Shown here: positions 29,222-35,973 of the stretch, in pieces
Layout: each line of letters begins with the position of its first letter
Numbering within the stretch: position 1 is the stretch's first letter
Assembly (NCBI GenBank): GCA_964420365.1
Contig: CAYQTA010000067.1
Location: 1-35,973 of the forward strand
Source of the DNA: JAMOQA01 sp964420365
GTDB taxonomy: Bacteria; Acidobacteriota; Polarisedimenticolia; J045
Direction of reading: 5' to 3'
DNA length: 35,973 nt
Translations under genes and position numbers: made by a program
The notes under the pieces: model-generated
The model's input: only the letters and a program-made list of their open reading frames with translations
Databases searched by the model: none
What the model was told of the DNA's origin: nothing

Positions 29222-30852
29222 GGAGCGCCGTCCCGGGAGCCGGGCAGCCCGCGGCACCCGCGGCCGACGACCAGGTAGCGGCGCCTCCCGAGCCGCCCCT
29301 CGAGGAGCACCCGGCTGCCCCGCGGCCAACGCTCCCGCGCTCCCAGCTCGCCCGGCGGCCCGAGGACGACCCGGCAGCCCGGGGAGGCCAGCCAGGTGCG
29401 GGCCTCGTCGGGGGAGACCAGCCGCTCCATCGACCACCCGGTGTACCAGGCGACGATCTCCCACTTCGTGCGGGTGACCGCGACCTGCGCCCCGCGGGGG
29501 ACCACCTCCCGCGCCGCGGCGGCGAAGGCACGGGCCCCCTGGCCGGCATTGATCGCCGGGGAGAGTGCTGTCGGCCACAGGATCCCGGCGCCGAGGAGGA
29601 GGACGGCGATCGGCCAGGGATAGCGCCGGTCCCCCCGGGCGAGCAGGAAGGCCGCCGTGCCGACGGGGATCCCGACGAGGAGGAGCAGGGCGATCGCACC
29701 CCGGCGGACCGCCTGCTCGTCGGCAAGCGCCGCGGGAACGCCCGGGCCCCCGAGCAGGATCGAGACCGCCCCGGCCAGGGCGGCGATCGCCGCGAGCCCG
29801 GCGGCCGCCGATCCGGCGATCCGGGGACCGCGCCGGGTGCGGACCAGGGGGATGGCCCGGGCGGCGAGGAGCGCCAGGGCCGGGTAGACCGGCAGCAGGT
29901 AGACTCCCCGCTTGCCGTGGGGCAGCGAGAAGAAGCCGAGCTCGAGGAGCACCCACGCGGCGAGCCAGCGGGCCCGCCGCTCCCGCAGGAGCGGGCCGGC
30001 GACCGCGGGGGCCAGGGCGCCGACGAGGACCAGGGACCAGGGGAGCGTCCCGAGGAACAGCGCCTTCCCGTGGTACCACCACGGTTCCAGGTTGTCCCAG
30101 GAACGGGCGAACCGCTCCACGTTCTGGTGCCAGAGCGCGTGCCGGGGGGCGTTCCAGCCGAGCCGGGCGACGAGGAGCGCGGGCCAGGGCAGGGCGACGG
30201 CGAGAAACGGCACGAGGCCGGCCGGACGGACGAGGGGGCGCAGGGAGACCCGCTCCCCGGCGACGAGCCCGGCGACGGCCGCCAGCACGAGGTGCAGGAG
30301 GGCGACCGGTCCCTTGGCGAGGACGCCGAGGGCGGCCGCGGTCCCGGCGAGGACCGCGGCGAGCCTTCCCCCCTCCCGGGCCCGGTCCAGGGCGGCGATG
30401 GCGAGGAAGACGGTGCTCGCCAGCAGGGCGTCCGTGGCGACCCAGGCGCCCCGCTGCTGCACCAGGAGGAACGACGAGAAGACCAGGGTGCCCAGGGTGG
30501 CGGTCGGTTCCCCGAACCAGCGCCGGCCCTGCCGGTGCAGCACCAGCACGAGGAGGAGGGTGGCCAGGAGGGAGGGGACCCGGGCGGCCGCCTCCGAGGG
30601 ACCGCCCGTGGCCCGGAAGGCCAGCGCCGCCGTCCAGAAGAGGAGCGGGGGCTTGTCCAGGTAGAGCCGCCCGCCCCGCGTGGGAACGACCCAGTCCCCC
30701 GAGGCGAACATCTCCCGGGCGACCAGCGCGAACCGGGGCTCGTCCGGCGGAAGCAGCTCCCGCCCGGGGATCGACGGGGCGAGGGACGCGCCGGCGAGGG
30801 CGACGAGGAGGAGAGTGCGGACCCAGCCGCCGGTCGTGCGCCGTTCCGTCAC
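29218..30852 (-). CDS. GT39/ArnT-like membrane glycosyltransferase
   Basis: The 544-residue GT-C fold protein has many TM helices. The first periplasmic loop carries LLPPDEPRFALVAREM, with the catalytic Asp-Glu pair D37/E38, then LYLDKPPLLFW and AKGPVALLH, the hallmarks of ArnT/PMT-type enzymes. These transfer a sugar from a polyprenyl-phosphate donor to lipid A, lipid or protein at the outer face of the inner membrane. The acceptor cannot be read here. The GTG start overlaps the stop of the upstream paralogue (GTGA), so the two are co-translated. It is convergent with cbiO, sharing the CTAG stop region. Confidence 0.88.
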   Translation of the reverse strand: MTERRTTGGWVRTLLLVALAGASLAPSIPGRELLPPDEPRFALVAREMFASGDWVVPTRGGRLYLDKPPLLFWTAALAFRATGGPSEAAARVPSLLATLLLVLVLHRQGRRWFGEPTATLGTLVFSSFLLVQQRGAWVATDALLASTVFLAIAALDRAREGGRLAAVLAGTAAALGVLAKGPVALLHLVLAAVAGLVAGERVSLRPLVRPAGLVPFLAVALPWPALLVARLGWNAPRHALWHQNVERFARSWDNLEPWWYHGKALFLGTLPWSLVLVGALAPAVAGPLLRERRARWLAAWVLLELGFFSLPHGKRGVYLLPVYPALALLAARAIPLVRTRRGPRIAGSAAAGLAAIAALAGAVSILLGGPGVPAALADEQAVRRGAIALLLLVGIPVGTAAFLLARGDRRYPWPIAVLLLGAGILWPTALSPAINAGQGARAFAAAAREVVPRGAQVAVTRTKWEIVAWYTGWSMERLVSPDEARTWLASPGCRVVLGPPGELGARERWPRGSRVLLEGRLGRRRYLVVGRGCRGLPGSRDGAP

Positions 30853-32591
30853 GGCGTTTCCCTCGTTCCGCTCCCGGCCGGCGACTCGCGGAGGGCCGCC
30901 CGGTTGGCGAGGACGACGAACACGCCGTTCCCCACCGCCCGGCGGAACACTTCCACCGGGCGTCGATCCGGCGGAATCCGCCGCAGCAGGCCCGGCAGGT
31001 GCCGCTCCCGCACGATCACCCAGAACGGTTCGTCCCCGGCGAGGCGGCGTGCGAGCCGGTCCATCGCCGGGTGATCCGACGGAAGGGCTTCCTCGAGGCG
31101 GCCGGCGTGGAAGCCGAACCGGGCCCGGAAGTCGACCATTCCGCCGGGAGTGCCCGGCCGGAGCCTCTCCAGGGCGGCGGCGACGAACGACCGGGCGGAG
31201 TTCCGCGCATCGAGGGCCGGCAGGACGACCCGGAAGGCCACTCCCCAGGTCAGCAGCCCGGCGAGCAGGGCGGCGGCGAGCCACGGGGCCGGCCGCCGGG
31301 CGAGGGCCGCGGCGAGGAGGAGCGCGGCGGCGATCCCCAGGGACACGGCGACGGGCCGCGGGTCGAGGGAGATCTCGCGGGCGGCCAGCTCCCCGGGAAC
31401 GACCGCGACGAGAGCGCTCGCGAGAGCGGCGAGGAGCAGGCCCGTGACCGCCGCGGCGAGGCGCAGGGGGCCCGGATGCGCCCGCCCCGCGAGCCGACGG
31501 TCCAGGTCGATCCCGGCGAGGGCGGCGAGGAGCGGCATGGCGGGCAGGAGGTAGACCGCGCGCTTGCCGCGGGGAATCGAGAAGAAGACCAGGACGAAGA
31601 GGATCGCCCCGGCGAGCAGGAGGAGGGCCCGGGCGGACCGGCCTTCCTCCCCGGGATTCCCGTCCCGGCGGGCCACGCGAAAGGCCCGGGGAAGGGCGAC
31701 AAGCCCGGGGAGCGCGAAGAGCACCAGGGGCTGGAAGTCGTACAGGGGAACCACGAACAGGTACCAGGGAGGCCGGAAGTGGTGCCACGAGGCGACGTAC
31801 CGCACGGCGGTCTGCCGGAACAGGAGGTCGAAGAGCCAGGAGCGGTTGCCGCCCCGGAGAGCCTCGAGGGAGGCCGGGAGGAGCCACGCGCCGAGGACCG
31901 CGAGGAGGAGCGCGATCCCGGCGAGCGGGAACAGGCGGCGCCAGGGAACCCGCTCCCCGGCAAGCGCCAGCCCGGTGACGAGGCCGCCCAGCGGAAGGAT
32001 CAGGCCGACCGGCCCCTTGGCGAGGATGGCGAGCCCCATCACGCCCCAGGCGAGGACGGCGAGGCGGGGACGCGGGGAACCCCCCGCGTCGAGGCCCGCT
32101 CCGAGGACGAGGAGCAGGAACGCCCACGTGGTCCCCGCCGCCAGCAGCATGTCGATCTGGCCGACGGTCGCCTGCATGGCGAACCGCCAGGAGACGGCGA
32201 GCAGGCCGGCGGCGAGGAGCGGTGCCCGCCGGGAATCCCGGCCCGGGAGGACGAAGGCGAGCCGGGCGGTCGCCAGGAGCACGAGGAGGGCGGAGAACAG
32301 GGAAGGGAGGACCGCGGAGACCTGGTTCACGCCCCCGGTCAGCGGGGACACGAGGGCGATCGCCCAGAAGAGCAGGGGGGGCTTGTCCGGGTAGGGGCGG
32401 CCGTTGACGTGGGGGAGGAACCAGGAGCCCCCCTCGACCATCTCCCGGGCCACCAGGGCGTACCGGGGCTCGTCGGGAGGCCAGAGGTCCCGCGCCCCGA
32501 GGGAGAGCGCGAAGACGGCTCCCGCCGCGGCCAGGAGGAGGAGGATCGGTCCCCACGGGAAGGCGCGGGGCGGCGTGTCGACTCGGGTCAT
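30849..32591 (-). CDS. GT39/ArnT-like membrane glycosyltransferase (upstream paralogue)
   Basis: The 580-residue GT-C protein has the same layout as its downstream neighbour: DLWPPDEPRYALVAREM with D40/E41, then YPDKPPLLFW, LAILAKGPVGLILPL and about ten TM helices. Shared motifs point to an old duplication, but the C-terminal halves differ, so donor or acceptor may differ. ATG at 32591 has GGGGAG upstream; an open frame continues further but without family similarity. The two genes form an operon. Sugar donors for such enzymes are made by GtrB/DPM1-type GT2 enzymes, and the only one seen here is the degraded copy near 5 kb. Confidence 0.88.
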   Translation of the reverse strand: MTRVDTPPRAFPWGPILLLLAAAGAVFALSLGARDLWPPDEPRYALVAREMVEGGSWFLPHVNGRPYPDKPPLLFWAIALVSPLTGGVNQVSAVLPSLFSALLVLLATARLAFVLPGRDSRRAPLLAAGLLAVSWRFAMQATVGQIDMLLAAGTTWAFLLLVLGAGLDAGGSPRPRLAVLAWGVMGLAILAKGPVGLILPLGGLVTGLALAGERVPWRRLFPLAGIALLLAVLGAWLLPASLEALRGGNRSWLFDLLFRQTAVRYVASWHHFRPPWYLFVVPLYDFQPLVLFALPGLVALPRAFRVARRDGNPGEEGRSARALLLLAGAILFVLVFFSIPRGKRAVYLLPAMPLLAALAGIDLDRRLAGRAHPGPLRLAAAVTGLLLAALASALVAVVPGELAAREISLDPRPVAVSLGIAAALLLAAALARRPAPWLAAALLAGLLTWGVAFRVVLPALDARNSARSFVAAALERLRPGTPGGMVDFRARFGFHAGRLEEALPSDHPAMDRLARRLAGDEPFWVIVRERHLPGLLRRIPPDRRPVEVFRRAVGNGVFVVLANRAALRESPAGSGTRETP

Positions 32592-32707
32592 CGAGGCTCC
32601 CCGGTCCGGCGTCCGGCGCGGCCATTCTGCCACGGCGCCTTGACGCCGCTGCCCCGGGGGACCCACCTTTGGCCGGGAGGACACGTACCGTTTCGCGGGA
32701 GGTTCCC

Positions 32708-33082
32708 TTGTACGCCGACCAGCAGAACCACGAGCGCGAGGAGCAGCGCGAGCCCCTGTCCTCCTCCCCGGCCACCGTCGAGGGGGAGATGCGGCAGGTC
32801 CTGGGAGTTCGCCTCGACCGGATCCGGAACGCCGTCGAGGTGCTCGCCTGCCGGATGCTGGAGCAGAAACTCGAGCGCTGCCCGGAGGTCTGCCGCTGCC
32901 AGCAGTGCGTCGAGGACATGTACTGCGTGGCCCTCAACCGGGTGCCGCCCCTCTACTACCACAGCGCTTCCAGCTTCGCGCGGCGCCTCGAGGATCAGGG
33001 TCCCCCCACCGACATCCTGGAGGCGCTGGACAAGGCGATCGATCACGCGATCCTGGTGGTGGGCCAGAACCCCGCCCACTGA
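32708..33082 (+). CDS. ComFB family protein
   Basis: The 124-residue cytoplasmic protein has the late-competence ComFB signature: paired cysteines in PEVCRCQQCVEDMYCV followed by ALNRVPPLYYHS, matching CxCxxC...D..ALALNxLPPxY. The preceding helix (VRLDRIRNAVEVLACRMLEQ) also fits. ComFB proteins are small, and in cyanobacteria relatives bind c-di-nucleotides; the role here is unknown. A TTG start at 32708 is preferred because GGGAGG lies 5 nt upstream; the frame could also open at TTG 32669. It stands alone, divergent from the glycosyltransferase operon, and no competence genes are nearby. Confidence 0.82.
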   Translation: MYADQQNHEREEQREPLSSSPATVEGEMRQVLGVRLDRIRNAVEVLACRMLEQKLERCPEVCRCQQCVEDMYCVALNRVPPLYYHSASSFARRLEDQGPPTDILEALDKAIDHAILVVGQNPAH

Positions 33083-33104
33083 ATCCCGGCCGGGGATGAC
33101 GACC

Positions 33105-33130
33105 ACGGCGCGGGCCCCGGCCCGCGCCGT
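33105..33130. terminator. GC-rich hairpin between comFB-like and inositol-phosphatase genes
   Basis: A perfect 10-bp stem (ACGGCGCGGG and its complement) with a 6-nt loop lies 22 bp after the ComFB stop, between convergent genes. There is no T tract. The rest of 33083-33392 (about 310 bp) shows no recognisable gene or repeat. Confidence 0.6.
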
Positions 33131-33392
33131 CGTGCGTCCTGCCCGGCCCCCGCCTTCTCGAGGCTGCCCTCCCTCCGCCCCGTGTTGCCGTCGAACCCGG
33201 CGGCGCCGCCCCCGGGCAGCGTTCACCCGGGTGGTGTCACGGGAAAAGGAGGCCGGACCGGTCCGGGCGCGCTCCGCGGCCCGGGTCGCGGGTGCAGGGG
33301 TGGCGCATGCCGGGGGCAGGCGCCCGGCGTCGTCCTGGTGCCGGATCACGCCGCGGGGTCGCGCGCCACTCCTCCGGGGAGGGGAGCGGGGT

Positions 33393-34295
33393 TCAGAGGC
33401 CGAGGAGCCGACGGATAGGGTCGGCGAGTCGTGGGCCGCAGGCGACGAACCCGCGGAGCAGGGTGTCCCGCCGGTTGAAGCGGGGTTCCTCCCAGGGCAG
33501 GGCCCGGACGACACCCCCCGCCGCGAGCACCAGGGCGGCCCCCGCCGCCACGTCCCACTCGTTCTTCGGGACCAGCGTCCAGGTGGCGTCGGCCTTCCCG
33601 GCGGCCACCAGGGCGAGCTTCCAGGCGACCGAGCCGCACGCGCGAACGGTGAAGGGCGCACCGGCGAACCGGTCCCACTCGCCCCGCTTGACCTCGGAGC
33701 GGGACGCGAGGACCAGGGCCCCTTCGAGGCGCTCCCGCGAGCTCACCGTCGCCGGGCGCGGTTCGCCTCGCGGCCCCGGGGTCGGCGGTGCCGGGGGGAC
33801 CGGCAGGGGCATTCCCCCCGATCCATCCCGGGGGAGCGGCGTACCGGCGGGGGGCACCCCGGGAGGCTCGGCGAGGAGCACGCCGCGCCCGACGGCCCCC
33901 ACCAGCCGCTGCCCGGTCGCGGGGTTCAGGATCCCACCAGCGACGGGGACGCCGGAGGCGACGAGCCCGACGGCCACGCACCATTCGGGGACCCCCTCGA
34001 CGAACTCCCGCGTCCCGTCCAGCGGATCGACGATCCAGGTCCGCTCCCGGCCCAGCCGGTCCGGCGTGTCCGCGGTCTCCTCGGAAAGCCATCCTTCGCC
34101 GGCGCGGGGCAGGGTCTCGCGGAGGACCCGGTCGACCCGCAGGTCGGCCTCGGTGACCGGGTCGCCCGCGGACTTCCAGTTTGCCGCCGTTTGCCCGGCG
34201 GTGAAGTCCCGCAGGACCTTCTCCGCGCGGTCGAGGGCGGCGCCGATCCGGCCCAGGACGTCGTCCAGCTCGGCGGGGGAGAGGGGGGATGGCAT
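33393..34295 (-). CDS. Inositol monophosphatase / CysQ / HisN family phosphatase
   Basis: This Mg-dependent phosphomonoesterase has 300 residues. Metal-binding motifs are in order: GDPVTEADLRVDR, SEETAD, WIVDPLDGTREFVEGVPEW and NEWDVAAGAALVLAAGG. The substrate could be 3'-phosphoadenosine 5'-phosphate (CysQ), histidinol phosphate (HisN) or inositol phosphate; motif content does not decide. An unusual Pro/Gly-rich insertion at about 137-187 (EPPGVPPAGTPLPRDGSGG and following) breaks the fold between strands. The ATG has GGAGG upstream and a TAGACT box 27 nt before it. Confidence 0.9.
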   Translation of the reverse strand: MPSPLSPAELDDVLGRIGAALDRAEKVLRDFTAGQTAANWKSAGDPVTEADLRVDRVLRETLPRAGEGWLSEETADTPDRLGRERTWIVDPLDGTREFVEGVPEWCVAVGLVASGVPVAGGILNPATGQRLVGAVGRGVLLAEPPGVPPAGTPLPRDGSGGMPLPVPPAPPTPGPRGEPRPATVSSRERLEGALVLASRSEVKRGEWDRFAGAPFTVRACGSVAWKLALVAAGKADATWTLVPKNEWDVAAGAALVLAAGGVVRALPWEEPRFNRRDTLLRGFVACGPRLADPIRRLLGL

Positions 34296-34322
34296 CGTCG
34301 ATCCTCCGGGGGGGGTTCCGGG

Positions 34323-34342
34323 AGTCTACCCCCCGATAGAAT
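34323..34342. promoter_or_regulatory. Divergent -10 boxes between the phosphatase gene and trmH
   Basis: TAGACT on the minus strand (34328-34323) and TAGAAT on the plus strand (34337-34342) fit TANNNT and lie 8 bp apart in the short divergent gap. Each is followed by a purine-rich ribosome-binding site before its start codon. Confidence 0.4.
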
Positions 34343-34366
34343 GGGCCGCCGGAGGAGGAAGCCACG

Positions 34367-35449
34367 GTGGGCGAACGCCGGGTGCGGAAGCGGAGCTGGG
34401 GCGGCTGGGTCGACGCCATGGAGGAGGTCCTGCGGGTCCTCGGGTCGTCCCTCGCCGCGGTGGAGGCGGTCCTCGACGAGGACCACGGCCGCACCCGGTG
34501 GTCGGGGCCGGAGCGGGAGGATGCCGACCTGGAAGTCGCCCGGAGACTGCTCGACGTCCCCGTGCTCGGACGGATCGTGGCCGCGGCTGCCCGGGCCGGA
34601 AGGGAGGCGATCGAGCGGCCGCGGGATCCCCGGTGGCTCGCGCCGTGGGGCGACGAGGGGCACGTCGTCCGGCGTCCCGAGGACCGGGTGGAACCGCTCG
34701 GGGACCCTCCACCGGGAACCCCGCCCCCGGGCCCGGGGGAGGAGGCGCCGGCCCGGCTGCGGGTGGCGGAGCGGGCCCTGGCCGCGCGGACCCGCTCGCT
34801 CACCGTTCTCCTCGAGGACCTGGTCAACCCCCTCAACGTGTCGGCCGTCATCCGCACGGCCGAGGCGCTGGGCCTCGCGGAGGTGCACGTCGTCCACCGG
34901 CAGGGACGCGTCCGGCTCGCGCGCAGGATCCACAACCTGGCGGACCGGTGGCTCGACGTGCACCTGTGGCGGGACGTGGAGGAGGCGGTGGGCCACCTGC
35001 GGGAACGGGGCTTCCGGGTGCTGGTCGCGGACTTCGGCCCGGGATCCCTCCCGGTCGAGGAGATCTCCCCGGAGGGACCGGTGGTCCTGGCCTTCGGCAG
35101 CGAGCAGGCGGGAGTCTCGCCGCGTCTCGCGGCGCTGGCGGATGGCCTGTTCCACGTGCCGACCCGGGGGATGACCGCCTACCTCAACGTCTCGGTGACG
35201 GCGGCGATCTCCCTCCACCTGGTCGACGCGCGCCTTGCCGCCGCCGGCCTCCGGGAGTCGCTCCCGGGGGCGGAGATCGCGCGACTCCGCCGGGCCTGGT
35301 ACGCGATCCTCGCCGGCGACCGACCCCACCGGCGGCAGGAGTACGCTCGCTGGCTCCAGGCGCCGCCACCCGCGGCACCCCTGGCCCGCGAGGTGCCCAG
35401 CCGGGAAAAGGCGGCGCGCCGACGGGAGCCGTCCGGCGACGGCGAGTGA
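34367..35449 (+). CDS. trmH: TrmH-family tRNA (guanosine-2'-O)-methyltransferase with N-terminal extension
   Basis: This SPOUT-class SAM-dependent RNA methyltransferase has 360 residues. Residues about 130-350 match TrmH (Gm18 in the tRNA D-loop): ARTRSLTVLLEDLVNPLNVS with the catalytic Arg region VIRTAEALG (motif 1), VVLAFGSEQAGVS (motif 2), MTAYLNVSVTAAI (motif 3, trefoil knot), and a C-terminal helical tail ending YARWLQ. The first 130 residues, with a Pro/Gly-rich hinge near 113-125, have no counterpart in ordinary TrmH of about 200-230 residues and I do not recognise them. The GTG start is backed by GGAGGAGGAA. The alternative specificity is 23S rRNA G2251 (RlmB), but the tail favours TrmH. 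Confidence 0.85.
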   Translation: MGERRVRKRSWGGWVDAMEEVLRVLGSSLAAVEAVLDEDHGRTRWSGPEREDADLEVARRLLDVPVLGRIVAAAARAGREAIERPRDPRWLAPWGDEGHVVRRPEDRVEPLGDPPPGTPPPGPGEEAPARLRVAERALAARTRSLTVLLEDLVNPLNVSAVIRTAEALGLAEVHVVHRQGRVRLARRIHNLADRWLDVHLWRDVEEAVGHLRERGFRVLVADFGPGSLPVEEISPEGPVVLAFGSEQAGVSPRLAALADGLFHVPTRGMTAYLNVSVTAAISLHLVDARLAAAGLRESLPGAEIARLRRAWYAILAGDRPHRRQEYARWLQAPPPAAPLAREVPSREKAARRREPSGDGE

Positions 35450-35597
35450 GGCGCGCGGGGAGAACCCCCGGGGGGCCCGGTCGGTGCCGGCATCCCTCGT
35501 CGAGGGGGACCGTTCCCGCCGAGAAACCTCGTCCGCGAGGGGCTTCCCCCGCGCGGGAGCGGGTCTTCCCGCGACGGGCGCGGCCGGGACGAACGCG

Positions 35598-35603
35598 TAC
35601 AAT
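35598..35603 (+). promoter_or_regulatory. Putative -10 box of the right-edge gene (leaderless)
   Basis: TACAAT ends 7 nt before the ATG at 35611, and no Shine-Dalgarno is visible, so the message would be nearly leaderless. No -35 hexamer was recognised. Confidence 0.4.
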
Positions 35604-35610
35604 CGCCGGC

Positions 35611-35973
35611 ATGCACGGGATGGACGGGCGGTGCGTGTCGGGCGGGCCGGCGCGGCGGATCGGGCCATGGTTCGTCGCCCTCGCCCTGTGGCTCGTCCTC
35701 ATGACCGGTTTCTTCGCCACGTACCGCCCGTTCCACCCGGAGGGACCGGACCTCCTGGGAGACCTGGGGACCTTCGACCGGGGACTGCCCCTCGCCCCGC
35801 ACCGGTGGACCAGCGAGCCGCCCGGGGACGTACGGGAGCAGGCGTGGCAGCACTACGGTGACGTCGCCTGGGACCCCGAGGGCGGGCTCGCCGGTTCCGG
35901 GGCCGCCCGCCTGCGGGCCGGCCCCGAGGGGCAGCGTGCCGCGCTCCGCTGGCGGCTGCCCGATGCCGGCCGG
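35611..35973 (+). CDS. Membrane-anchored protein, truncated by the window edge
   Basis: An open frame from ATG 35611 runs to the end of the window (121 codons, no stop). It has a basic N-terminus, one TM helix at about 18-37 (IGPWFVALALWLVLMTGFF), then a presumably extracytoplasmic region starting ATYRPFHPEGPDLLGD and rich in Gly, Pro and Trp. I do not recognise the family, and the missing C-terminus prevents a call. Codon use (G/C at third positions) looks like its neighbours, and a good -10 box stands just upstream. Confidence 0.6.
   Translation, partial: MHGMDGRCVSGGPARRIGPWFVALALWLVLMTGFFATYRPFHPEGPDLLGDLGTFDRGLPLAPHRWTSEPPGDVREQAWQHYGDVAWDPEGGLAGSGAARLRAGPEGQRAALRWRLPDAGR

Noticed and set aside
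29565..35174. Giant plus-strand open frame (about 1,869 codons) across the glycosyltransferase, phosphatase and trmH genes
   Set aside because: It spans both strands' genuine genes and is Arg/Pro/Gly-rich with no domain. It is the usual lack of stop codons at high GC.
35450..35610. Small RNA or attachment site in the gap before the right-edge gene
   Set aside because: Only short GC-rich palindromes such as CCTCG-tccg-CGAGG are visible, which are common at this base composition and may at most act as a trmH terminator.

Overview
The window is one continuous stretch of very GC-rich (roughly 70% or more by eye) bacterial chromosome with tightly packed genes, many 1-8 nt start/stop overlaps and several GTG/TTG starts. 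No rRNA, tRNA, phage or transposase gene was recognised. The gene set suggests a Gram-negative, motile, respiring bacterium: a YqgE/AlgH protein, a periplasmic DsbA-like protein, a chemoreceptor with a c-type haem motif, a mitochondrial-type citrate synthase close to the Geobacter form, and a secreted thrombospondin-type-3-repeat protein. Acidobacteriota (Thermoanaerobaculia-like) or a deltaproteobacterial lineage would fit. This is inference; there is no 16S gene here to settle it.

Layout. 1-4.8 kb: haem chemoreceptor, glycogen synthase (glgA) and divergent queG. 4.75-7.1 kb: a disturbed zone. It holds fragments of a methyltransferase and a bactoprenol-type glycosyltransferase, then two 66-bp direct repeats bracketing a small secreted Cys-rich protein of unknown family, a palindromic tandem array, and a set of four 23-nt elements in inverted pairs. 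7.1-8.7 kb: a two-gene ABC transporter. 8.8-16.4 kb, all on the minus strand: citrate synthase, a lipoate ligase-like protein, a small membrane protein, and a four-gene 2-oxoacid (probably pyruvate) dehydrogenase operon pdhA-pdhB-pdhC-lpdA. Together these form a block for making acetyl-CoA and feeding it into the TCA cycle, with the enzyme that lipoylates E2 close by.

16.5-20 kb: a SurA-like/DsbA fusion, then divergent gpmI-yqgE. 20.1-24.9 kb: a 1,562-residue secreted protein with a subtilisin fold that has lost its catalytic serine, TSP3 calcium repeats, two FN3-like modules and a C-terminal lectin-like domain. 24.9-25.15 kb: palindromic GTAGGGG-type repeats. 25.2-29.2 kb: an OmpR-type two-component pair divergent from a CbiM-CbiQ-CbiO cobalt/nickel ECF transporter, with an inverted repeat between the two promoters. 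29.2-32.6 kb: two translationally coupled ArnT-like GT39 glycosyltransferases. 32.7-36 kb: a ComFB protein, an inositol-monophosphatase family protein, a TrmH-type tRNA methyltransferase with an unusual N-terminal extension, and the start of a membrane-anchored protein that runs off the right edge.

The parts least explained by known families are the 4.75-7.1 kb repeat zone with its secreted Cys-rich protein, the pseudo-subtilase, and the sensor-less two-component system facing the metal transporter.
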